From positions 2,232,001 through 2,296,000 of the forward strand of contig NZ_LN850107.1 in the NCBI RefSeq assembly GCF_900070365.1: a stretch of 64,000 nt of DNA, given 5' to 3'. The stretch's first letter is position 1; the number at the start of each line of letters is the position of its first letter. Shown here in pieces: positions 29,570-37,571 of this stretch. Source of the stretch: Alloactinosynnema sp. L-07 (GTDB taxonomy: Bacteria > Actinomycetota > Actinomycetes > Mycobacteriales > Pseudonocardiaceae). The notes under the pieces are model-generated. The model saw only the letters and a program-made list of their open reading frames with translations, did no database searches and was not told the origin of the DNA. Made by a program: the position numbers and the translations under genes.

Positions 29570-30430
29570 AGCACGCGACCGGATCCACTCCAGTGCGGAT
29601 TCGGCGTCGGTGAGGATCGAGAGGTGTCCGTCCTGCGGGGAGAACCGCAGTTCGGCGATCGGGCAGTGGTCGGCCAGCCAGCGGCTGTGGGAGGCGGGTA
29701 CCACTCGATCTTTGCCGCCGTGCGACAGCAGGATCGGCGCGGTGACCCGGGTCGGGTCGAAGCCCCACGGCGTGACGTAGGCGATGTCGTCGGCGATCAG
29801 GCCGCCCGGTCCGGCCGCCAGCGCGGGCCGGAGGACCTCGCGCAGCCACGACCACTCGCCGGTCAGGGCGGCGGTGTCAGCCTCGGTGAACTCCGGGTCG
29901 TACCCGGCGCCGGAGGTCTCGTATGCCTCTTTCACAGCGGGGCCCTGCTCGGCGGCGCGCAGGGAGTCGACGCCGGTGGGCACCATGCCCGCGTACCAGT
30001 CGAGTCCGGCGGCGCCGAACGGCGCGAGGCCCGCCACACTCACCACACTCAGCACGCGCTCGGGCAACATACCCGCGCAGGCCAGGGCGTGCGGGCCGCC
30101 GCCGGAGTGGCCCATCACCGCGAACCGCCCGATCCCCAACTCGTCGGCGATGGCGGCTGCGCACTGGGCCGCCGAGGCGATGTCGCGGCCGCGCAGTTCC
30201 GTCGAGCCGCCGTAGCCGGGCCGGTCGAAGGACACCCAGCGGATCCCGAGCCGCTCCGCGGCGGGAAACAGTGGAGCCGGGGGCGTGCCGATGTTCGGGG
30301 TGCCGTGGTGCCAGAAGACGGCGAGCCGATCGTCGCCGCCGGTGTCGTAGGCGTGCAGGACACGGCCGTCGTCCAGTTTGAGATCGAACTCGGTAAGCAC
30401 CCGACGGACGCTACCAACCGCGACCGACAC
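29567..30430 (-). CDS. Alpha/beta-hydrolase
   Basis: 287 residues. Oxyanion segment WHHGTPN, nucleophile elbow GHSGGGPH (Ser near residue 108), acid near LLSHGGKDRVVP and catalytic His in PQDGHLSIL. Cap region around 140-200. Cytoplasmic. The GTG start abuts the stop of the GNAT gene and has no visible ribosome-binding site, so a later start near 30400 (VLTEFDLKLDDG) is possible. Substrate unknown; esterase or C-C hydrolase are both open. Confidence 0.85.
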   Translation of the reverse strand: MSVAVGSVRRVLTEFDLKLDDGRVLHAYDTGGDDRLAVFWHHGTPNIGTPPAPLFPAAERLGIRWVSFDRPGYGGSTELRGRDIASAAQCAAAIADELGIGRFAVMGHSGGGPHALACAGMLPERVLSVVSVAGLAPFGAAGLDWYAGMVPTGVDSLRAAEQGPAVKEAYETSGAGYDPEFTEADTAALTGEWSWLREVLRPALAAGPGGLIADDIAYVTPWGFDPTRVTAPILLSHGGKDRVVPASHSRWLADHCPIAELRFSPQDGHLSILTDAESALEWIRSRA

Positions 30431-31186
30431 TCAGGCCAATTCGAGCGCGGTCATGCGGTGATAGGTGAAGCCGAGCCGCTCGTAGATCCGGATCGCGGTG
30501 GCGTTGTTCTGGTAGACCATCAGCGCGCACGTGCCGTGTTCGGCGACGAGTTCGTCGCGCAGGAACGCACAGACGGCACCGGACGCGCCCCGGCCGCGGT
30601 GATCCGGGTGGGTCGCGACCCCCGCCATGAACCCGACGGCGGGCGAGGGCCAGCAGTCCCCGGCGACCGAGATCAGCGTGTCGCCGTCGAACTGGCCCGC
30701 CCAGCGGCGGGTGCCGGGTTCACCAGGCATGACCCAGGAGTCCGGGTTGGCCGCGCGCACCAGCGCGTCTGCTTGGTCGAGTTCGGTGTCGGTAAGCCAG
30801 CGGGGACCGGTCGGCGGTCGCGGGGACGGCGTCGAGGTGGTCATCCAGCCGAAGATCGCCAGGTCGACCACCCGCGGGTCGAGGTCGCGCATCCGGTCGA
30901 CAAGCTCCGTTGCCGCCACGGGGATCGGCGGGCCGGGCAGGTCGGCGGTCAGGGCGGCGAGCAGCTTGAGCGCCGGTTCGGGCGGTCCGGCCAGCAGGAT
31001 CCGGTCGCGCCGGTACAGGCCGGGGCTGTGGACCGCGGTCGCGCCGTCGAGGGTCCACGCGCCGCCGCCGGGATACAGATACCCGGGGGCGAGCGACTGT
31101 GCGCCCCAGTTGATCAGCGGGTCGTCGGTGGCGGCGGCGACGTCGGCCGGGGTCCTGAGCTGGTGCACTGGCCGATTCCACCGCAT
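30431..31186 (-). CDS. GNAT-family N-acetyltransferase
   Basis: 251 residues. A divergent N-terminal half (1-145) precedes a GNAT domain with the acetyl-CoA signature VATHPDHRGRGASGAVCAFL (R/QxxGxG/A) and the C-terminal VYQNNATAIRIYERLGFTYH. ATG 31186 is preferred over a TTG at 31204. It is cotranscribed with the hydrolase (adjacent stop/start) and lies 23 bases downstream of ltp2, so it could be at the end of the steroid-type operon. Acceptor unknown. Confidence 0.85.
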   Translation of the reverse strand: MRWNRPVHQLRTPADVAAATDDPLINWGAQSLAPGYLYPGGGAWTLDGATAVHSPGLYRRDRILLAGPPEPALKLLAALTADLPGPPIPVAATELVDRMRDLDPRVVDLAIFGWMTTSTPSPRPPTGPRWLTDTELDQADALVRAANPDSWVMPGEPGTRRWAGQFDGDTLISVAGDCWPSPAVGFMAGVATHPDHRGRGASGAVCAFLRDELVAEHGTCALMVYQNNATAIRIYERLGFTYHRMTALELA

Positions 31187-31209
31187 CGCCCGCGGCCGGG
31201 ACAACCGGG

Positions 31210-32373
31210 TTACGCCGCGCCGAGGACCAGGCCGCTCGTCGGCACCCCGGTGCCCGCGGTGACCACGACGTTGGTCACCGAGTCCGGCTGGTTGACCGAC
31301 GTGCCGCGCACCAGCCGCACCGCCTCGGCGATGCCGTTCATGCCGTGCAGGTAGGCCTCGCCGAGTTGGCCGCCGTGGGTGTTCATGGGCAGCTTCCCGC
31401 CCAGCTCCAGGTTGCCGTCGGCGATGAAGTGTCGGGCCTCGCCGCGGTCGCAGAACCCGAGTTCCTCCAGCTGCGGCAGGACGAACGGGGTGAAGTGGTC
31501 ATAGAGGATGGCGGCCTGCATGTCCCGCGGCCGCAGTCCGCTCTGTGCCCACAGCTGGTCGCCGACCAGGCCGATCTCGGGGATGCCCGTGATCGATGGC
31601 CGGTAGTAGGAGGTCATCATGTGCTGGTCGACGCCGGAGCCTTGGGCGGCGCCGAGCACATAGGCGGGCGGATTCGGCAGGTCCCTGGCCCGCTCGGCCG
31701 ACACCACCACGACGGCCTGGCCGCCGTCGGTCTCCTGGCAGCAGTCGAGCAGGTGCAGGGGTTCGGCGATCCAGCGCGACGCCTGGTGGTCGGCCAGGGT
31801 GATCGGCCTGCCGTGGAACCACGCGTTGGGGTTGGTGGCGGCGTGCTTGCGGTCGACCACCGCGACCCGGCCGAAGTCCTCCGAGGTCGCGCCGTACTCG
31901 TGCATGTAGCGGCGGGCGAACATGGCGACCCACTTCGCGGGGGTGGACAGCCCGAACGGCGTGAGCCAGCTGTAGGCGGCCCGGTCGGCGCTGGTCTGCA
32001 GTGGACGGTCGGCCGTGCCCAGCCCGTAGCGCTCCCCCGACCGCTCGTTGAACGCCCGCCAGCACACCACCACCTCGGCCAGACCCGCGGTGATCGCGGC
32101 TACCGCGTGGGCCACCGTGCCGCACGCCGCGCCGCCGCCGTGCGGCACGCGGGAGAAGAACCTCAGCTCGCCGATCCCGGTGTCCCGGGCGATGTGGATC
32201 TCCGAGCTGGACTCGGCGCTGAACGTCACCATCCCGTCCACATCGGACGGACGCAGGCCCGCGTCGGCGATGGCGGCGAGCACGGCCTCGCAGGCCAGCC
32301 GCAACTCGCTGCGGCCGGACGCCTTGGAGAACTCGGTGGCGCCGATGCCCGCGATGGCGGTGGAGGCACGCAT
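31210..32373 (-). CDS. ltp2: Ltp2-like thiolase-fold aldolase (steroid side-chain lyase)
   Basis: 387 residues, almost identical in length to mycobacterial Ltp2 (386). Thiolase fold: AIAGIGATEFSKASGRSELRLACEAV, VPHGGGAACGTVAHAVAAI, NTHGGQLGEAYLHGMNG. In the known pathway Ltp2, with the DUF35 part of ChsH2, performs the retro-aldol release of propionyl-CoA from the 17-hydroxy-pregnane-carboxyl-CoA side chain. Four other igr-type genes lie directly upstream, and its ATG is one base from the ChsH1 stop. It could alternatively serve another branched acyl-CoA. Confidence 0.85.
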   Translation of the reverse strand: MRASTAIAGIGATEFSKASGRSELRLACEAVLAAIADAGLRPSDVDGMVTFSAESSSEIHIARDTGIGELRFFSRVPHGGGAACGTVAHAVAAITAGLAEVVVCWRAFNERSGERYGLGTADRPLQTSADRAAYSWLTPFGLSTPAKWVAMFARRYMHEYGATSEDFGRVAVVDRKHAATNPNAWFHGRPITLADHQASRWIAEPLHLLDCCQETDGGQAVVVVSAERARDLPNPPAYVLGAAQGSGVDQHMMTSYYRPSITGIPEIGLVGDQLWAQSGLRPRDMQAAILYDHFTPFVLPQLEELGFCDRGEARHFIADGNLELGGKLPMNTHGGQLGEAYLHGMNGIAEAVRLVRGTSVNQPDSVTNVVVTAGTGVPTSGLVLGAA

Positions 32374-32374
32374 G

Positions 32375-32764
32375 TCAGGCCCCCTCGGGAAGCTCGACGA
32401 CGACGGTCCCGGTGACGTGCGCGCCGATGCTGTTGTCGCCGCGCACCGCGACCTCGACCCTGCCGCCGTCCACGGCGGTGACCTGGCCGGTCAAGGTCAT
32501 GGTGTCGCCGGGATAGTTGGGGGCGCCCAGCCTGATCTTGATCTTGCGGACGACCGCGGCCGGTCCGGCCCACGAGGTGACGAAACGGTCGATCAGGCCG
32601 TCGGTGGTGAGGATGTTCATGAAGATGTCCTTGGACCCGCGCTCGGCGGCGAGGTCGGGGTCGTGGTGGACGTCCTGGTAGTCGCGGCTCGCGATCGCCG
32701 TGGCGACGATCAGCGTGCGGGTCAGCGGGATGACCAGGTCGGGCAGGCGGTCGCCGACGATCAT
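32375..32764 (-). CDS. chsH1: ChsH1-like MaoC-fold hydratase subunit
   Basis: 129 residues, the same length as mycobacterial ChsH1. Hot-dog fold with the hydratase motif SRDYQDVHHDPDLAAERGSKDIFMNILTT, which holds the catalytic Asp and His. In the steroid pathway ChsH1 pairs with the MaoC part of ChsH2 to hydrate the enoyl-CoA side chain. Its ATG overlaps the stop of the ChsE1-like gene (ATGA). The neighbourhood supports this assignment more than sequence alone. Confidence 0.85.
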   Translation of the reverse strand: MIVGDRLPDLVIPLTRTLIVATAIASRDYQDVHHDPDLAAERGSKDIFMNILTTDGLIDRFVTSWAGPAAVVRKIKIRLGAPNYPGDTMTLTGQVTAVDGGRVEVAVRGDNSIGAHVTGTVVVELPEGA

Positions 32765-33810
32765 GACCACACGTCCTCTCCGGCGAGGACGTCGCCGAGT
32801 TCGTCGAGCGCGGCCCCCGAACCACCCAGGGTGCTCGCCAACTGCTTGCCCCACAGGAAGTAGCGGTGCACCGGGTAGTCCACATCGACGCCGATGCCGC
32901 CGTGGACGTGCTGCACCCGGTGCACGACGTCGAGACCGGCCTGCGCGCACCACCACTTGGCGACCAGCACCGCCTTGGCGTCCTCTGGCCGGGTCATCGC
33001 CTGCCACAGCGTCACCCGCATGGCGTCGATGTCGATCTGGCAGTCGGCCAGGTGGTGTTGCAGGGACTGGAAGGTGGCCAGCGGCCTGCCGAACTGGTGG
33101 CGGCCGCTGGTGTAGTCGGCGGCCAGCCGCAGCGCGCCCTCGGCGACGCCGAGTTGGACGGCGGCGAGCGCGACCGCGGTCAGGTCGCGGGCCGCGGCGA
33201 GCGCGCCGGGCGCAAGGGGCTGGGCGGGCGCGTCGGTCAGGGTGAGGGTGCCCGCGCGGTCGAGGCTCGTCGTCTCGACGGGCTCCCACGCGCCTGCCGA
33301 GGCGGGGACCAGGAACAACTCGCCCGCCGAGACAAGGACCCAGTCGGCGCCCCACGGTGCCGGGACGACGGCTTTGGTGCCGGTCAGCCGCCAGCCGTCG
33401 CCGTCCGGGACCGCTTCGCAGGGCGGGTCGCCGTCGAAGTCCTCCAACGCCAAGGCGACCCGCAGGGACCCGTCCGCGACGCCGGGCAGCAGGTCGGCCC
33501 GCTGCCGGTGCGTGCCGTGGCCCGCGATGACCAGGCCCGCGACACCCGCCGACCACAGCGGGATCGGCGCGACCCGCCGCCCCTGTTCGGTGAGCAGCAC
33601 GCAGAGCCCTGGCAGGCCGAGACCGCCGTGCTCCGGTGGCAGCGCGGCACCGAGCAGGCCCGCTTTGCGCACCTCGTCCCAGAGCGCGTCATCGACGCGG
33701 CTGTCAGTGGCCTCGACTTCGCGCAGTCGGTCCGGGGTGGCCTTGTCGGTGAAGATCGCGGCGGCCAGGTCCTGAACCGACCGCAGGTCCTCGTCGAGGT
33801 GGAAGTCCAT
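32761..33810 (-). CDS. chsE1: ChsE1/FadE28-like acyl-CoA dehydrogenase subunit
   Basis: 349 residues, shorter than classical acyl-CoA dehydrogenases (about 380) as in FadE28/ChsE1. N-terminal helical domain, middle beta domain with reduced FAD-contact loops (LTGTKAVVPAPWGADWVLVSA), and C-terminal helices (YTSGRHQFGRPLATFQSLQHHLADCQ, GGIGVDVDYPVHRYFLWGKQL). Such subunits form an alpha2-beta2 enzyme with the ChsE2-type partner encoded two genes upstream; only one pair of FAD sites is formed. ATG 33810 overlaps the ChsH2 stop. It oxidises a short-side-chain steroid CoA ester in the model system. Confidence 0.85.
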   Translation of the reverse strand: MDFHLDEDLRSVQDLAAAIFTDKATPDRLREVEATDSRVDDALWDEVRKAGLLGAALPPEHGGLGLPGLCVLLTEQGRRVAPIPLWSAGVAGLVIAGHGTHRQRADLLPGVADGSLRVALALEDFDGDPPCEAVPDGDGWRLTGTKAVVPAPWGADWVLVSAGELFLVPASAGAWEPVETTSLDRAGTLTLTDAPAQPLAPGALAAARDLTAVALAAVQLGVAEGALRLAADYTSGRHQFGRPLATFQSLQHHLADCQIDIDAMRVTLWQAMTRPEDAKAVLVAKWWCAQAGLDVVHRVQHVHGGIGVDVDYPVHRYFLWGKQLASTLGGSGAALDELGDVLAGEDVWS

Positions 33811-34727
33811 CAGCGCTCCTGGGCGGGACGGAAGACCGGCAGGGTGAGGTCGGCGTCGGCGTCGAGCCAGTCCAGGACCAGCGGCATGCCGATGGCGACG
33901 TCGGCGGCGTCGACGCCGACCAGGTTGGTGACCAGCCGGGTGCCTTCGGCGAGGTCGACCACGGCGATCAGCAGCGGGTAGTCGAACGCCGGGTGCTTGG
34001 GATGATGTGCGACCACGAAGCTGTGCAGGGTGGCCCGCCCGGAGGCTTCGACGGTGTCCCAGGCGAAGGACTGGCAGTGCGGACAGCACGGTCCGGGCGG
34101 ATGGCGCAGGGTCGCGCAGTCGGCGCAGCGCTGGATGACAAGCCGGTGGGCGTTGGCGGCCTCGAACCAGAACTGGTTGTCGAGGTTGATCGCGGGCCGC
34201 GGCCTGGGCGCGGTGGCTTGCTTGGGCCGGAACCGCAGGATCCGCCACCGCTGGGTGGCCACGACCTCGCTGTCGGCGTCGCGGTAGGTCCGCATCGACG
34301 TGACGAACCGGCCCGCGCCCAGCGCGGTGGTCTTCTCCGGAGAGATCGACTCGACCACCTCCTCGGCGCTGACGTGGTCGCCGGGTCGCAGCTCGCGGAC
34401 GAAGTCGAAGTCGGAGTCGGTGGCCACGACCGAGGTGTAGCCGCCCTCGGCGAGCAGGGCGGTCAGGTCCTGGGCCGGGCCCGCCCCGGCCGGGTCCATC
34501 GAGGCCGCGTAGCCGCGCATGGTCCACGCCTGGGCCATCGACGCGGGCGCGACGACGCCCGGCCTGCCGGTGGCCTTGGCCGCGTCGTCGGCCAGGTAGA
34601 TCGGGTTCGGGTCGCCCATGGCCTCGACCCAGTGCCGGATCATGGGGATGTTGACCGGGTCCTGGCCGGGGGTGCGCGGGGTGATGGTTCGGCCGACGAA
34701 TGCCTGAAGGCGGTCCTCGTAGGTCAC
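33810..34727 (-). CDS. chsH2: ChsH2-like MaoC + DUF35 protein
   Basis: 305 residues, matching ChsH2 (about 311). Residues 1-160 are MaoC-like (MGDPNPIYLADDAA, APASMAQAWTMRGY). Residues 170-300 form a DUF35 OB-fold with a rubredoxin-like zinc ribbon, CADC-x10-CPHC near 208. The MaoC part partners ChsH1 for hydration; the DUF35 part partners Ltp2 for the aldolase step. Start is GTG 34727 with GGAGGG upstream, overlapping the ChsE2 stop (GTGA). The arrangement differs from M. tuberculosis, where the two dehydrogenase genes are adjacent. Confidence 0.88.
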   Translation of the reverse strand: MTYEDRLQAFVGRTITPRTPGQDPVNIPMIRHWVEAMGDPNPIYLADDAAKATGRPGVVAPASMAQAWTMRGYAASMDPAGAGPAQDLTALLAEGGYTSVVATDSDFDFVRELRPGDHVSAEEVVESISPEKTTALGAGRFVTSMRTYRDADSEVVATQRWRILRFRPKQATAPRPRPAINLDNQFWFEAANAHRLVIQRCADCATLRHPPGPCCPHCQSFAWDTVEASGRATLHSFVVAHHPKHPAFDYPLLIAVVDLAEGTRLVTNLVGVDAADVAIGMPLVLDWLDADADLTLPVFRPAQER

Positions 34728-35890
34728 TTGGCCCTCCCGAGCCGGGGCAGGCCGAGTCCCTGGGTGGCGACCATGTCGCGCAGGACGTCGTTGACCCCGC
34801 CGCCGAAGGTGTTGACGATGCCTTGCCGCGACAGCTGCTCGACCTGGCCGCCGAGGACCGCTCCCGGCGATCCGGGACGGACGCGGCCCGCGGCGCCGAG
34901 GATCTGGGTCAGCGTGCGCTGCAAATCGATGTGGGTCTCGGTGCCGTAGGTCTTGGCTGCCCCGGCGGTGGCGCCGGTGATGGTGTCCTCGGCGACGGCC
35001 GCGGTCATCCGCCAGTTCATCAGCCGCATCGCGTCGAGCTTGGCGTAGGTGCGGGCGAACTCGTGGCGCACCCAGGGGCGTTCGATGACGCCGGTGTCCT
35101 TGGCCCAGGCCAGCACCCGCTCCCACAGCTGGATCATCCGCCCGCCGAGCGCGGCCAGGCCGACGCGCTCGTGGTTGAGCTGGGCGGTGATCAGCGCCCA
35201 ACCGCCGTCGACCGGGCCGACCACGTTGGCGGCCGGGACCCGGATGCCGGTGTAGTAGGTGGCGGTGACGGTCATCCCGCCGACTGTCCTGATCGGACTC
35301 CACGAGAAGCCGGGGTCGGCACATGGGACGATCACGATGGAGATGCCCTGGTGCTTGGGTGCGTCCGGGTTGGTGCGGGCGGCGAGCCAGACGTAGTCGG
35401 CGGTGTTGCCGCCGGTGGTGAAGACCTTGCTCCCGTCGATGACGAACTCGTCGCCGTCGCGCACCGCGCGGGTGCGCAGCGAGGCCAGGTCGGTGCCCGC
35501 CTCTGGCTCGGTGTAGCCGATGGCGAAGACGATGTCGCCGCGCAGAATGCCCGGCAGGTAGCGGTGTTTCTGCTCGTCGGTGCCGAAACGCATGAGGGTC
35601 GGGCCGACGGTGTTGACGGTGACGAACGGGAACGGCAGGCCCGCGCGCTGGACCTCGTCGAAGAACACGTACTGCTCCTCGATCGAACGCCCCTGGCCGC
35701 CGTACTCCGTCGGCCAGCCGACCCCCAGCCAGCCGTCGCGGCCGAGTAGGCGCACGACCTCACGGAATCGGTCGCCGCCCGCGCCGCCCTCACCGGCGTC
35801 ACGGCGTTCGTCTTCGGGGAGCAGTTCGGCGAAGTAGGCCCGCAGTTCTTGGCGGAGCGCACGCTGGGCGCCGGTCTCACGCAGGTCCAT
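34724..35890 (-). CDS. chsE2: ChsE2/FadE29-like acyl-CoA dehydrogenase subunit
   Basis: 388 residues, like FadE29/ChsE2 (387). FAD and substrate motifs: AIGYTEPEAGTDLASLRTRA, VIDGSKVFTTGGNTADYVW, LNHERVGLAALGGRM and QILGAAGRVRPGSPGA. Soluble. It should pair with the 349-residue partner to form the heterotetrameric dehydrogenase of steroid side-chain beta-oxidation. First gene of the five-gene igr-like operon; the divergent TetR gene starts 73 bases away. ATG 35890 is preferred over TTG at 35926, which lies within the putative operator region. Confidence 0.87.
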   Translation of the reverse strand: MDLRETGAQRALRQELRAYFAELLPEDERRDAGEGGAGGDRFREVVRLLGRDGWLGVGWPTEYGGQGRSIEEQYVFFDEVQRAGLPFPFVTVNTVGPTLMRFGTDEQKHRYLPGILRGDIVFAIGYTEPEAGTDLASLRTRAVRDGDEFVIDGSKVFTTGGNTADYVWLAARTNPDAPKHQGISIVIVPCADPGFSWSPIRTVGGMTVTATYYTGIRVPAANVVGPVDGGWALITAQLNHERVGLAALGGRMIQLWERVLAWAKDTGVIERPWVRHEFARTYAKLDAMRLMNWRMTAAVAEDTITGATAGAAKTYGTETHIDLQRTLTQILGAAGRVRPGSPGAVLGGQVEQLSRQGIVNTFGGGVNDVLRDMVATQGLGLPRLGRAK

Positions 35891-35911
35891 GGGGGTCAGT
35901 CCAACACGCGA

Positions 35912-35950
35912 GTAGACACGTGTCAATCACGCGTATAGCGAACCGTCTAC
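35912..35950. promoter_or_regulatory. Divergent promoter/operator region with GACACGTGTC palindrome
   Basis: GACACGTGTC at 35915-35924 is a perfect 10-bp palindrome within TAGACACGTGTCAA. Outer half-sites GTAGAC (35912) and GTCTAC (35945) form a second, wider inverted repeat. TACTAT near 35950 is a possible -10 for the TetR gene. It is a plausible binding region for the KstR-like regulator, although it differs from TnnAACnnGTTnnA. Confidence 0.45.
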
Positions 35951-35962
35951 TATGCTGGGCGC

Positions 35963-36586
35963 ATGGAACACCGAGTCGTGCAGCGGGTGCTCTCCCCCGC
36001 CCGGGCCGCCACCCGCGACCGGCTGATCGAGGCCGCCATCGCCCTGGCCACCGAGGGCGGCTACGACGCGGTCGGCATCCGGGCCGTGGCGGCCGCGGCC
36101 GAGGTCTCGGTGCCCACCGCCTACCAGCACGTGAGCTCGAAGGACCAACTGCTGATCGAGGCCCTGATGACACTGGGCACCCGCTCGACCGAGGCACTGC
36201 GCAAGCGCAAGCCGCGCGGCGACGGCCCAGGCGACCGCGTCAGCCGCGTCTTCACCAACATCCTGCGCCAGGCCGCGCGGAAACCCCTGCTCTACCGCGC
36301 GCTCTACCGGGCCTATGTGGCCGGCGGCGCCGAGCTGGCCGCGCTGGACGGCCAAGTCGGCTACGGCCCCGAACGCGCGACCTGGATCGGCGAGACCCTG
36401 CGCGCGGGCGACCTCGGCGGCCACACCCAGGACGACCTCGACGCCGTCGCGGCCGTCCTGAGCTGCCTGTTCCTCGGCGCCATGGTCGGCGTCACCACCG
36501 GCCGCGCACCCGCCGAGATCATCACCATCCTGGACGAGGCGGTCCGCAGACTGCTGCCGCTGCCCGCGAAGGCAGCACCAGCGTAA
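35963..36586 (+). CDS. KstR-like TetR-family repressor
   Basis: 207 residues. Helix-turn-helix: RLIEAAIALATEGGYDAVGIRAVAAAAEVSVPTAYQHVSSKDQLLIEAL, close in pattern to mycobacterial KstR (EGGYxAVxMRxVAxxAxVxxxTxYxxxxSKxxLL), followed by RKPLLYRALYRAYV, the counterpart of the KstR ligand-pocket helix. KstR proteins repress cholesterol catabolic genes and are released by steroid CoA esters. It is divergent from the igr-like operon and ends 7 bases before the convergent RibD-type gene. It could also act at the 3551-3564 site. Gene name not assigned because the DNA site is unproven. Confidence 0.88.
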   Translation: MEHRVVQRVLSPARAATRDRLIEAAIALATEGGYDAVGIRAVAAAAEVSVPTAYQHVSSKDQLLIEALMTLGTRSTEALRKRKPRGDGPGDRVSRVFTNILRQAARKPLLYRALYRAYVAGGAELAALDGQVGYGPERATWIGETLRAGDLGGHTQDDLDAVAAVLSCLFLGAMVGVTTGRAPAEIITILDEAVRRLLPLPAKAAPA

Positions 36587-36592
36587 GTACAG

Positions 36593-37231
36593 CTAGGGCG
36601 TGTGGAGGACTTCAGCGCCGTCCTCGATGGTGATCGTCCCCGCGGTGAGCGGTCGCGGCAACAGTACGTGGTAGGTGACGCCGGTGCTGGTGGCCTCACT
36701 GTGGACCAGGGTGAGACCGGACGGGGTGGCGCCCTCGGGGAACAGGCGCTTGCCCATACCCAGCACCACGGGGAACACCAGCACCCGGTACTCGTCGACC
36801 AGGCCCGCGTCATGCAGAGTGCGCACCAACCGCCAGCTGCCGTGCACCTGCAACTCTCGACCCGGCCGATCCTTGAGCGCGGCGACCGCGGCCACCACAT
36901 CCGAGGCGATCACGGTCGTGTTGTTCCAGGCCGGATCGGTCAACGTCGTCGACACGACATGTTTGGGAAGCATGTTCAGCTTCGTGGCCACCACGTTGTC
37001 CGGCTCGGTGATCTGGCTCCAGAAGGGGTACATCATGTCGTAGGTGGACCGGCCAAGCAGGATCTCGTCGGCGTGGCCGAACCAGTGGTCCACGACGCGG
37101 CCGAAGTCGTCGTCGACGTGCGGGACCAGCCAGCCGCCGAGGGTGAACCCACCGCTGGGATCCTCCTCCGGGGCGCCCGGGCCCTGCATGACACCGTCGA
37201 AGGACACGAAGGTGTGGACGGTGAGCTTAAT
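36593..37231 (-). CDS. RibD C-terminal/dihydrofolate-reductase-family protein, ATT start
   Basis: 212 residues if read from ATT at 37231. The family begins MKLTVHTFVSLDGVMQGPG; here the frame reads (ATT)KLTVHTFVSFDGVMQGPGAPEEDP, with GAGG seven bases before the ATT and no ATG, GTG or TTG at that site. Further features: GGWLVPHVDDDFG, LLGRSTYDMM, LQVHGSWRLVRTLHDAGLVDEYRVLVFPVVLG. It is likely an NADPH-dependent reductase of unknown substrate. A conventional start would be either far upstream (ATG 37399, implausible) or internal GTG/ATG codons that truncate strand 1. Convergent with the TetR gene. Confidence 0.85.
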   Translation of the reverse strand: MKLTVHTFVSFDGVMQGPGAPEEDPSGGFTLGGWLVPHVDDDFGRVVDHWFGHADEILLGRSTYDMMYPFWSQITEPDNVVATKLNMLPKHVVSTTLTDPAWNNTTVIASDVVAAVAALKDRPGRELQVHGSWRLVRTLHDAGLVDEYRVLVFPVVLGMGKRLFPEGATPSGLTLVHSEATSTGVTYHVLLPRPLTAGTITIEDGAEVLHTP

Positions 37232-37493
37232 CGTCTGGCCTCTTTCCTGTCGCGGACGTCGGCGGACACGGCAGGCCGTCGGTCCCCATGACTGGGAGCC
37301 TAGGCCGCGATGCCTGCCGTCGCCGTTACTTTGGTCGAACTGGCGACTGATCCCCGGCCGCGTCCACGCGTGGTCCGCGCCGGGCTGAGCACACTCCACG
37401 GGATGACCAGCAGCTTCGGGACCTCATTGCCCTTCGCGCGGAGCCCGGCGGGTCGACTCAGCATGTCCTCAGAGGATCCGCCATGCTACGGGC
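37232..37493. other. Intergenic leader region without recognised gene
   Basis: It holds the promoter side of the reductase gene (- strand) and the 5' region of the transporter (+ strand). I see no credible coding frame. A nested dyad, AGCATG...CATGCT (37460-37487) enclosing TCCTC-A-GAGGA (37466-37476), could fold in the transporter mRNA. No riboswitch core was recognised. Confidence 0.5.
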
Positions 37494-37571
37494 ATGAGCG
37501 AGCTTGCGAGCGAATCCTCGACACAGTGCCTTCGCGAGTGGAGCCACCGAGCCTGTGAGGTGGCCAAGTGA
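37494..37571 (+). CDS. 25-residue leader ORF coupled to the APC transporter
   Basis: ATG 37494 to TGA 37569-37571, coding [25 protein letters not shown] in pattern. The stop overlaps the transporter GTG start (GTGA at 37568-37571). Its first 36 bases match the 14941-14976 element at 31 positions, and the peptide start MSE-x-ASES-x-TQC is kept. GAGGTGG near its 3' end serves the transporter. Serine-rich. It is either a coupling or attenuating leader peptide, or an ORF within a dispersed repeat. Confidence 0.55.
   Translation: MSELASESSTQCLREWSHRACEVAK

Noticed and set aside
37400..37567. Possible c-di-AMP or other riboswitch before the APC transporter
   Set aside because: Only short dyads seen; no conserved core recognised.
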